Source: Syntrophomonas sp. DTU019
Lineage (GTDB): Bacteria > Bacillota > Syntrophomonadia > Syntrophomonadales > Syntrophomonadaceae
Reading direction: 5' to 3'
Length of the DNA stretch: 38,831 bases
Assembly (NCBI GenBank): GCA_001512785.1
Contig: LFSQ01000038.1
Span: 1-38,831, forward strand
Shown: positions 32,181 to 38,831 of the stretch, in pieces
How the letters are laid out: each line of letters begins with the position of its first letter
How positions within the stretch are numbered: position 1 is the first letter of the stretch
The notes under the pieces: model-generated
The model's input: only the letters and a program-made list of their open reading frames with translations
What the model was told of the DNA's origin: nothing
Database searches by the model: none
Position numbers and translations under genes: made by a program

Positions 32181-32896
32181 TGAAAATGTTTGGCAAAGGG
32201 CTTTTGAAGGGTTTGGGGATAACCCTGAAACATGGGGTGGAAAAACCCAGGACCATTCAGTATCCGGAACAGCGGCCGTTTTTGCACCAGCGTTTTCGGG
32301 GCTGCCTGGAGTTCGATTATAGGAATTGCATTGTTTGCGGTATGTGCATCAAAGCCTGCCCCAATCGTGTGCTCAGCTTTGAAACCGCGCCTATCGAGGG
32401 ATCCAAGAAAAAACGGCTGCTTAGCTACACCATCGACCTGCAGTACTGCCTGTTCTGCAACCTGTGCGTGGAGGCCTGCCCGACTCATACGTTGTTTTTT
32501 GTGCACAATTTCGAGCTGAGCACCGACCGGCGCGAGCAGATCAAAAGGGTTTATACCCCGCCGGCCGGTGTACAGGTACCGGTTGCCGCGGCAGGAGCAG
32601 AGCTGATACCCCCGGAGGCCCTTGAGCCGGAAGTGGACGCCGCAGCCGAAGCCAAACGCCGCAAACAGATTGAGGCCATTAAGACCGCTTTATCCAAAGG
32701 AGGCCAGAAGGTACTGGCCAAATATGTGGACACAGAAGAGGATGCGGCTATACTGGCGGAGCTGCTGCAGGCTGATGAAAAGAAACGGGACAAGGTGGCC
32801 GCCTTGATAGTGGATGATAAGGAAAAAGCCCGCAAAGCGGCGCAGGCCCTGGTAGCCAAAGAGAAAAGCCGGCCCGCCGGAGGTGAGACGCAGTGA
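32180..32896 (+). CDS. nuoI: Complex I subunit NuoI with a long C-terminal extension
   Basis: A 238-residue ferredoxin-like subunit. Two [4Fe-4S] motifs are visible: CIVCGMCIKACPN and CLFCNLCVEACPT (clusters N6a/N6b). The conserved domain ends near residue 130 (YTPPAGVQVP). About 105 more residues follow that are rich in Ala, Glu and Lys and likely helical or coiled (EVDAAAEAKRRKQIEAIKTAL, AILAELLQADEKKRDKVAAL). Standard NuoI proteins are 130-180 residues. ATG 32180 overlaps the nuoH stop. With no NuoG or NuoEF in the operon, this subunit is the likely electron entry point. Confidence 0.94.
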   Translation: MKMFGKGLLKGLGITLKHGVEKPRTIQYPEQRPFLHQRFRGCLEFDYRNCIVCGMCIKACPNRVLSFETAPIEGSKKKRLLSYTIDLQYCLFCNLCVEACPTHTLFFVHNFELSTDRREQIKRVYTPPAGVQVPVAAAGAELIPPEALEPEVDAAAEAKRRKQIEAIKTALSKGGQKVLAKYVDTEEDAAILAELLQADEKKRDKVAALIVDDKEKARKAAQALVAKEKSRPAGGETQ

Positions 32897-33411
32897 GTAT
32901 GGTGACCATCAATGATATGGCATTCGTTTGCATCGCCCTGTTTACGATCTTAAGCGCCCTGGGAATGGTGTTGAGCCGCAACATAGTGCACAGCGCCCTT
33001 GCCTTAATCATGACCTTTATCGGCGTGGCCATGCTGTTTTTCCACCTTGACGCCGGCTTTCTGGGCCTGGTACAGATTCTGGTCTATGCCGGCGCTATCT
33101 CGGTATTGATCATATTTGCCATCATGCTGGTGATGCATGGTGAGCCCAATCAGACCAATCGCTTCAACCCCAGTTTGGGAACGCACCTCTGGGGGGCATA
33201 TATTGCCCTGCTGATGACCGCAGGTCTGGTTGCCGCCATCTGGTTCAGCGGGCTGCCCGAGGTCAAAGGCCGAACGGTTGAGGATGCGGTAGGCCTCTTG
33301 GCTGAATTGTTACTGGGCAAATATGTCATCGCCTTCGAAGTGGCCGCGGTGCTTTTGCTCCTGGCGGTAGTAGGGGCTATTATACTGGCGAGGGGGGTTG
33401 AAGAAAAGTGA
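32893..33411 (+). CDS. nuoJ: Complex I subunit NuoJ
   Basis: A 172-residue membrane subunit with five spans. The family segment [24 protein letters not shown], in the third helix next to the proton path, is intact. GTG 32893 overlaps the nuoI stop as GTGA; GGAGG lies about 9 nt upstream. Confidence 0.94.
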   Translation: MSMVTINDMAFVCIALFTILSALGMVLSRNIVHSALALIMTFIGVAMLFFHLDAGFLGLVQILVYAGAISVLIIFAIMLVMHGEPNQTNRFNPSLGTHLWGAYIALLMTAGLVAAIWFSGLPEVKGRTVEDAVGLLAELLLGKYVIAFEVAAVLLLLAVVGAIILARGVEEK

Positions 33412-33716
33412 TTGGGCTGACGCATTATATGATCCTGTCCAGCTTGCTTTTTGGCATCGGGGTTTATGGGGTGTTGTCCAAACGCAACGCAGTGGCTATT
33501 CTGATGTCGGTGGAATTGATGCTGAATGCCGTAAATATCAATTTTGTCGCCATCAATCGCTTTATCAACCCTGATCAGGTGGTTGGCCAGCTGTTTGCTA
33601 TCGTGGTCATAGTGGTGGCAGCTGCTGAGGTCTCAGTGGGTTTGGCCTTGATCATATCCATATACCGGCACAGGAAATCAGTTAATTTAAGCGACTTCAA
33701 CCTGCTGAAATGGTGA
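33408..33716 (+). CDS. nuoK: Complex I subunit NuoK
   Basis: A 102-residue three-span subunit. The conserved glutamates of the central axis lie in [14 protein letters not shown] and [17 protein letters not shown] 33408 overlaps the nuoJ stop as GTGA. Length is standard. Confidence 0.95.
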   Translation: MIGLTHYMILSSLLFGIGVYGVLSKRNAVAILMSVELMLNAVNINFVAINRFINPDQVVGQLFAIVVIVVAAAEVSVGLALIISIYRHRKSVNLSDFNLLKW

Positions 33717-33732
33717 GGAGGGGGAACAGCAC

Positions 33733-35607
33733 ATGAACCAAATACTTCAGGGAGCCTGGATCATACCTGTCCTGCCCCTGCTCGCTTTTGTGATCATAGG
33801 TATGTTTTTGCATCGCTGGCCCAAATGGGCAGCAACTGTCTCTATACTGGCGATTGGACTGGCAATGCTGTACTCTCTCTTGGTGGCGTTGGAGGTTTTC
33901 AGCGCTCAGCCCGGAGAAGTGTTCGTAATGGCTGTGCCCTGGCTCAATATGCCGGGTTTGCAGGTGAACATGGGTATTTTGATCGATCCTTTGAGCACGG
34001 TGATGCTTTTGGTGGTAACCATCGTAGCATTGCTGGTACAGGTCTATTCTTTGGGGTATATGGAGGGCGACCCGGGGTTTGCCAGTTATTTCGCCTACCA
34101 GAGCATTTTTGCCGGTTCCATGCTGGGCCTGGTCTTATCCAGCAATTTCGGACAGGTTTTTGTCTTCTGGGAATTGGTGGGGCTCTGCTCCTATTTGCTG
34201 ATCGGCTTCTGGTTTGAGCGTGAAAGTGCCAAAGAGGCAGCCAAAAAGGCCTTCATTACCAACCGGGTGGGGGATTTCGGCTTCCTTTTGGGCATACTGT
34301 TTTTGGCAGTATTGTTCGGCAATCTGGATTATGCGACACTGGAAGCCAGGCTGGCAAATTATCAAAACCTGGCGGTATTAATCCCCATAGCATTCTTGCT
34401 GTTCGCCGGCCCGATCGGCAAATCGGCCCAGTTTCCCCTGCATGTATGGCTGCCTGATGCCATGGAAGGCCCTACCCCGGTCAGCGCATTGATACACGCC
34501 GCAACCATGGTAGCCGCAGGTGTATATCTTTTGGCCCGGGCCTTTTTCATCTTCAGCGCGGTTCCGCAGGCTATGCTGTTCATAGCGGCGGTGGGCGGTT
34601 TTACCGCTTTGTTTGCGGCCAGCATCGCCCTGGTGCAAGACGACATCAAGCGCATCCTGGCCTATTCCACCCTGAGCCAGCTGGGTTACATGGTCATGGC
34701 CTTAGGCATCGGCGCTATGACGGCTGGCATGTTCCACCTCATGACTCATGCCTTTTTCAAGAGCCTGTTGTTTTTAGGGGCGGGCAGTGTGATCCATGCC
34801 CTTAACGGTGAGCAGAATATCTGGAAGATGGGGGGCCTGGCTCCTAAAATGCCGGTGACCACCTGGACGTTTGTCATCGGCGCCCTGGCTTTAGCCGGGA
34901 TTCCGCCCTTATCAGGGTTCTGGAGCAAAGACGAGATACTTCTCGGGGCTTATGCCAGCGGAAATATGCTGCTGTATGGCCTGGGATCAATAGTAGCCTT
35001 TATGACGGCCTTCTATATGTTCAGGCTTATATTTGTGGCCTTCTTCGGCTCAAGTAAGCATGACCGGCATGCTCATGAATCAAAGCCGGTGATGACAGTC
35101 CCCCTGCTGGTACTGGCCGTACTGTCTTTCGGGGCCGGATTTGTCGGCTCTCCATTGATGGGCAACGTTTTTGCCCATTATATTACCGCCCCCGGGGTGC
35201 TGCATCATCAGCCCAATGTGAGTATAATGGCGATTTCCTCGCTCCTGGCTATGGCCGGCATAGCATTGGCCTGGATCATTTACCAGAAACAGGCCATATC
35301 CCATCTCAGCCTGCGCCGGCGCTGGGCCGGGGTCTACCAGCTGCTGTACCACAAATACTATATCGATGAGCTCTATGCCCGCCTGGCAGCGGTGTTTGTC
35401 GATGGCACGGCCCGGGTCCTGGAGTGGGTGGACTTGAGAATCGTCAACGGAGCGGTAAACGGCCTGGCCTACTTGACCGCATGGACGGGGAGAACCCTGC
35501 GCTACACCGAGGATGGACAGGTACAAACCTATGCGCTCTACCTGTTTGCCGGGGTGGTAGTGATTCTGATCAGCGCCCTGCTGGTCGTCTATACAGCCCT
35601 GGCTTGA
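33733..35607 (+). CDS. nuoL: Complex I antiporter-like subunit NuoL
   Basis: A 624-residue proton-pumping subunit of the Mrp antiporter family at the far end of the membrane arm. Signatures are FVFWELVGLCSYLLIGFWFE, KSAQFPLHVWLPDAMEGPTPVS and LSQLGYMVMALG; the C-terminal region after about residue 470 corresponds to the long lateral helix and final span. GGAGGGGG precedes ATG 33733. Confidence 0.96.
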   Translation: MNQILQGAWIIPVLPLLAFVIIGMFLHRWPKWAATVSILAIGLAMLYSLLVALEVFSAQPGEVFVMAVPWLNMPGLQVNMGILIDPLSTVMLLVVTIVALLVQVYSLGYMEGDPGFASYFAYQSIFAGSMLGLVLSSNFGQVFVFWELVGLCSYLLIGFWFERESAKEAAKKAFITNRVGDFGFLLGILFLAVLFGNLDYATLEARLANYQNLAVLIPIAFLLFAGPIGKSAQFPLHVWLPDAMEGPTPVSALIHAATMVAAGVYLLARAFFIFSAVPQAMLFIAAVGGFTALFAASIALVQDDIKRILAYSTLSQLGYMVMALGIGAMTAGMFHLMTHAFFKSLLFLGAGSVIHALNGEQNIWKMGGLAPKMPVTTWTFVIGALALAGIPPLSGFWSKDEILLGAYASGNMLLYGLGSIVAFMTAFYMFRLIFVAFFGSSKHDRHAHESKPVMTVPLLVLAVLSFGAGFVGSPLMGNVFAHYITAPGVLHHQPNVSIMAISSLLAMAGIALAWIIYQKQAISHLSLRRRWAGVYQLLYHKYYIDELYARLAAVFVDGTARVLEWVDLRIVNGAVNGLAYLTAWTGRTLRYTEDGQVQTYALYLFAGVVVILISALLVVYTALA

Positions 35608-35621
35608 GGAGGTAGCATGAC

Positions 35622-37130
35622 ATGCAATCATTCCCGGTATTGACAGTGACACTATTGGTTCCCGTGATCGGGGCGGCTTGCATTATGCTGCTGTCCGCGG
35701 ATAACAGGAAAACCATCAAATATATCGCGGCATCCAGTACCTTTATCAGCCTAGTGCTGACCCTGGTGGTGTTCTTCGCTTTCGACCGCAGCCAGCCGGG
35801 CATGCAGTTCGTGGAAAGCATTCCCTGGGTAAAGGATCTGGGGGTTGCTTACGCCCTGGGGGTTGATGGCATCAGTATCCCCATGCTGCTGCTCACCAAC
35901 CTGATCGGTTTCAGCGCGGTTTATGCCAGCTGGCAGGTTGAGGAGCGGGCTAAAGAATTCTTCGCCCTGCTGCTCTTGCTCATTACCGGGGTTATGGGTA
36001 CCTTTGTGGCCACCGACTTATTCATCTTCTTCCTCTTCTATGAGGTGGTAGTCATACCGATATACCTCCTGATAATAATGTTTGGATCATCCAAACGGGT
36101 TACTAGGGAATACGCCGGGATGAAGCTGACCATTTACCTCTTGATCGGGAGCGCCTTTTTGCTGGTCGGCCTGATCTCACTGTTCATCAAAGCGCAGGCC
36201 ATCCTGGGCTTTCCCACTATGGATATCAGTACCCTGGCCGCGGTGGATTTCCCGGTGTGGTTCCAGGTTTTTGTCTTTGCTCTAATGGCTTTGGGCTTCG
36301 GCACACTCCTGTCCATGTTCCCATTTCACGCCTGGTCACCGGATGGCTACGCCGGGGCGCCGACAGCGGTCAGCATGATACATGCCGGGGTGTTAAAGAA
36401 GATCGGGGGCTATGGGCTGATCCGCATCGGTCTTTATATACTGCCCCTGGGCGCCAAATATATTGCGCCGTTAATAGCGGTGCTGGCCATCGCCAACGTG
36501 GTCTATGCGGCTTTTATATGCGTGAGTCAAAAGGATTTGAAATACATTGTGGGCTACTCATCGGTCAGCCATATGGGTTATGTGTTGATTGGCATCGCGG
36601 CCTTAAACCTGATAAGTTTAAATGGGGCGGTGATGATGATGTACGCCCACGGGGTCATGGCGGCACTGTTCTTCGCCATGATCGGCAATCTCTATGAAAA
36701 GAGCCATACCCGCGAGGTGACCGATTTCGGCGGGCTGGCGCACCAGATGCCCCGCCTGGCCACCGGGCTTATGCTGGCAGGCCTGGCCTCACTGGGGCTT
36801 CCCGGCCTGGTGAACTTCATCGGTGAGTTTACTATCTTTGTCGGTGCTTTTCGGGAGTACCAGATTTTAACCATAGTGGCGGTCTCCGGGATCGTTCTCA
36901 CCGCGGTTTATATCCTGCGTACCCTGGGGGATGTATTGTTCGGGCCCCGCAAAGCGCAGTGGGACCACCTGGCGGATTTGAGAGGCGTGGAGATGGTGCC
37001 TTTAATAGTACTGGGAGGGGCTATTGTCATAGGGGGCATACTGCCCTTCACGCTCATGGAGCTGATCAACAGCGGCATGGGCCAGCTGCTGGCCCATGCC
37101 AGCCTTACACAGATGGGAGGGGGCCTGTAA
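35622..37130 (+). CDS. nuoM: Complex I antiporter-like subunit NuoM
   Basis: A 502-residue proton-pumping subunit. The conserved DLFIFFLFYEVVVIPIYLLI carries the key glutamate; FPFHAWSPDGYAGAPTAVS and SVSHMGYVLIGI are also typical. GAGGAGG stands about 10 nt before ATG 35622. Its TAA overlaps the nuoN ATG by one base. Confidence 0.96.
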   Translation: MQSFPVLTVTLLVPVIGAACIMLLSADNRKTIKYIAASSTFISLVLTLVVFFAFDRSQPGMQFVESIPWVKDLGVAYALGVDGISIPMLLLTNLIGFSAVYASWQVEERAKEFFALLLLLITGVMGTFVATDLFIFFLFYEVVVIPIYLLIIMFGSSKRVTREYAGMKLTIYLLIGSAFLLVGLISLFIKAQAILGFPTMDISTLAAVDFPVWFQVFVFALMALGFGTLLSMFPFHAWSPDGYAGAPTAVSMIHAGVLKKIGGYGLIRIGLYILPLGAKYIAPLIAVLAIANVVYAAFICVSQKDLKYIVGYSSVSHMGYVLIGIAALNLISLNGAVMMMYAHGVMAALFFAMIGNLYEKSHTREVTDFGGLAHQMPRLATGLMLAGLASLGLPGLVNFIGEFTIFVGAFREYQILTIVAVSGIVLTAVYILRTLGDVLFGPRKAQWDHLADLRGVEMVPLIVLGGAIVIGGILPFTLMELINSGMGQLLAHASLTQMGGGL

Positions 37131-38554
37131 TGCCGTATCAATTGCTGGCTCCGGAAATCCTGGTGGCTTCGCTGGGCTTGATCATACTGATGGCCGGTCT
37201 GCTATTGCCACCTCAAGGCCAAAAAGCCGCCGGATGGTTGGCCATTTGCGGGGTTTTGTTAACCTTAGTGGTGGTGATCCGGCAATTCAGCCAGGAAGCG
37301 GTGTTTTTTGCGGGTATCTATCAGGTGGACAGCTATAGCAGCTTTTTTAAGCTGCTGTTCCTGAGCGCGGCGGTGCTGATTTTTGCAATGGCGGGCAGAT
37401 ATGCCGATTGGTTTGGCCGGCGCAAGAGCGAATGGTTCAGCTTTATGCTCTTCGCTACCCTGGGCATGATGTTAATGGCATCATCCGGGGATTTGATAAC
37501 TTTATATATCAGCCTGGAACTGATGACCATCAGCTTCTATATATTAAGTGCATATCTGCTCAATGACGGGCTTTCGGCTGAAGCCGGGCTTAAATACCTG
37601 ATATTGGGAGCCCTGTCGTCAGCGGTTTTGCTTTTTGGCATGAGCCTGATTTATGCTTCCAGCGGTTCCACGGTTTTTGCCCGGATTTATGAGGCTTTGC
37701 AGCTGCTGCCTGCAACCCCGCCGGTGCTGTTTGCGGGAATTATCCTAGTAATTGCCGGATTCGGCTTTAAGATGGCCCTGGTGCCTTTCCATATGTGGGC
37801 TCCGGACATTTATCAGGGCGCTCCGACTCCGGTCACCGCCTATCTGGCGGTCGGTTCCAAAGCCGCAGCTTTTGCCGCCTTGTTGCGCATGCTTATCTTT
37901 GCCCTGCCGGTGGAGCATTATGACTGGACATCGCTGATGGCCATTCTGGCCGCGGTCACCATAGTTGTGGGCAATCTGATAGCACTGGCCCAGAGCAATG
38001 TCAAACGGCTCCTGGCCTATTCCAGCATCGCGCAGGCGGGGTATATACTGGTTGGCCTGGCTGCCGCCAATGCGTACGGCTTCAAAGGGGTTTTGTTCTA
38101 CGCCATGCTCTATGTGTTCAGCAATGTAGGGGCTTTTGCGGTGACTGCTGTGGTGGAGACGCAAAACGGCAGTTCCGATCTTGGGGCCTTCAGCGGTCTG
38201 GCCAAACGAGCCCCGATGCTGGCCGCTGTTATGACCATCTGTATGCTGTCCCTGGCGGGGATACCGCCCATGGCAGGATTTGCCGGTAAATTCTATCTTT
38301 TCTCCGGAGCCATACAGGCCGGTTATGTATGGCTGGCTTTTGTGGGACTGATAATGAGCATGGTCTCGGTGTATTATTACCTGAATGTATCCCGGGTAAT
38401 GTATATTGGCAATAGTAACGGCAGCCAGGCGGTGGCAGTACCGCTCATGGCACGGTTGGCTCTGGCAGTCTGTGTAGCCGGCACGCTTTTAATCGGTATA
38501 TATCCGGAACCGCTGTCACAGCTGGCTGAATTGGCGGTACAGGTGCTGCGCTAG
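37130..38554 (+). CDS. nuoN: Complex I antiporter-like subunit NuoN
   Basis: A 474-residue proton-pumping subunit next to NuoK. Signatures are LITLYISLELMTISFYILSAY, VPFHMWAPDIYQGAPTPVTA and AYSSIAQAGYILVGLA. ATG 37130 follows GGGAGGGGG and overlaps the nuoM stop; the open frame upstream inside nuoM is not used. Last gene of the operon; a terminator follows about 60 nt later. Confidence 0.96.
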   Translation: MPYQLLAPEILVASLGLIILMAGLLLPPQGQKAAGWLAICGVLLTLVVVIRQFSQEAVFFAGIYQVDSYSSFFKLLFLSAAVLIFAMAGRYADWFGRRKSEWFSFMLFATLGMMLMASSGDLITLYISLELMTISFYILSAYLLNDGLSAEAGLKYLILGALSSAVLLFGMSLIYASSGSTVFARIYEALQLLPATPPVLFAGIILVIAGFGFKMALVPFHMWAPDIYQGAPTPVTAYLAVGSKAAAFAALLRMLIFALPVEHYDWTSLMAILAAVTIVVGNLIALAQSNVKRLLAYSSIAQAGYILVGLAAANAYGFKGVLFYAMLYVFSNVGAFAVTAVVETQNGSSDLGAFSGLAKRAPMLAAVMTICMLSLAGIPPMAGFAGKFYLFSGAIQAGYVWLAFVGLIMSMVSVYYYLNVSRVMYIGNSNGSQAVAVPLMARLALAVCVAGTLLIGIYPEPLSQLAELAVQVLR

Positions 38555-38612
38555 CTGATTGGAGCCGGCCTGACCTCAAAAGATGTAAAATAACCTCTAC
38601 AAGTCATCCTTG

Positions 38613-38653
38613 AGGCTCAAGTTGCAGCATAAGCTCGAATTTGGGCCTTTTTT
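38613..38653 (+). terminator. Rho-independent terminator of the nuo operon
   Basis: AGGCTCAAGTT (38613-38623) pairs with AATTTGGGCCT (38638-38648), eleven pairs including two G-U, around a 14-nt loop. T-run 38648-38653 follows. Confidence 0.8.
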
Positions 38654-38721
38654 ATGCGTAAGCCTGTTCCATCATGGAGTGCTTTGAATAAGAAAATAGT
38701 TTAAAATGGAACCATATCGCC

Positions 38722-38796
38722 AAGCCTTATAATTTTTCCCCTAAATTGGGGAAAGATTCTGGGACATTGAGCGTCATAATTAATAAGGCTTTTTTG
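38722..38796 (+). promoter_or_regulatory. Structured leader or terminator element ahead of the next gene
   Basis: An outer stem AAGCCTTAT (38722-38730) / ATAAGGCTT (38783-38791) encloses an inner hairpin TTTCCCC (38735-38741) / GGGGAAA (38748-38754) and is followed by a T-run to 38795. AAAAGGAG at 38824-38831 looks like a ribosome binding site for a gene just beyond the window. The element could be a second terminator or an attenuator. No known riboswitch class was recognised. Confidence 0.5.
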
Positions 38797-38831
38797 TCCG
38801 GGTTTTTTGTGGTGTAATTTAATAAAAGGAG

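Noticed and set aside
38700-38730. T-box-like sequence (TGGAACC...CGCC)
   Set aside because: Resembles a T-box antiterminator bulge only loosely, and just about 50 nt separate it from the nuo terminator, too little for a T-box leader with specifier stem.
1-38831. CRISPR arrays, tRNA or rRNA genes, transposases, phage genes
   Set aside because: No regularly spaced repeats, cloverleaf signatures, rRNA segments or recognisable mobile-element proteins were seen.

Overview
The window comes from a low-to-mid GC Gram-positive anaerobe, most likely a member of the Clostridia (Syntrophomonadaceae/Peptococcaceae-like). Pointers are strong AGGAGG-type ribosome binding sites, frequent TTG/GTG starts, a Gram-positive agr-type peptide signalling locus, DXP-independent PdxST vitamin B6 synthesis, a selenium-associated YedF, and a complex I operon without the NADH-oxidising module. 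No rRNA, tRNA, CRISPR array, transposase or phage gene was seen.

Layout. 1-5.2 kb (+): OsmC-like protein; a YyaL-type (DUF255) thioredoxin-domain protein whose reading frame is interrupted by a 52-nt insert; nitroreductase; L,D-transpeptidase; a degenerate YedF paralogue. 5.2-8.1 kb (-): a compact agr-like quorum-sensing operon (membrane protein, histidine kinase, AgrB, a 45-residue AgrD peptide precursor, LytTR response regulator). 8.5-15.1 kb (+): acpS, NAD(P)HX repair enzyme, CBS protein, alanine racemase, a MazEF-type toxin/antitoxin pair, a class I glutamine amidotransferase-like hydrolase, an amidohydrolase and a small unknown gene. 15.1-18.5 kb: a panE-like gene bracketed by two 30-nt direct repeats, an alpha/beta hydrolase, a CCA-enzyme-like HD protein without its head domain, and plsY. 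18.8-24.9 kb: yedF and a cysteine desulfurase, an acetate transporter with a long leader, a predicted selenoprotein, an SDR reductase, methionine aminopeptidase with a SEC-C zinc motif, and dCMP deaminase. 24.9-28.4 kb: pdxR divergent from pdxST. 28.7-38.6 kb: nuoABCDHIJKLMN.

Most striking observation: the YyaL frame stops at TAG (958-960) directly before its CHWC redox motif and resumes seamlessly 52 nt later. The stop sits in the 5' arm of a perfect hairpin (TAGCCCC-TCAA-GGGGCTA), and the codon before the gap (TCT 955-957) is repeated as the last codon of the gap (TCT 1007-1009). Stop codons in the insert rule out a simple frameshift or readthrough. The layout strongly resembles the programmed translational bypassing element of phage T4 gene 60. 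Skipping the insert gives a 687-residue protein, about the normal length for the family. A decayed gene or reinitiation at an internal TTG remain alternatives.

Other recoding and signalling: the gene at 22229-22567 has one in-frame TGA next to a Cys-rich redox motif, followed by a small SECIS-like hairpin, so it is probably a selenoprotein. This fits the selenium-associated yedF and cysteine desulfurase about 3 kb upstream. The agr locus is complete down to its peptide gene, with a predicted Cys-Trp-Leu-Val-Trp thiolactone ring. The complex I operon encodes the membrane arm plus the quinone module (11 subunits) and must accept electrons from something other than NuoEFG.
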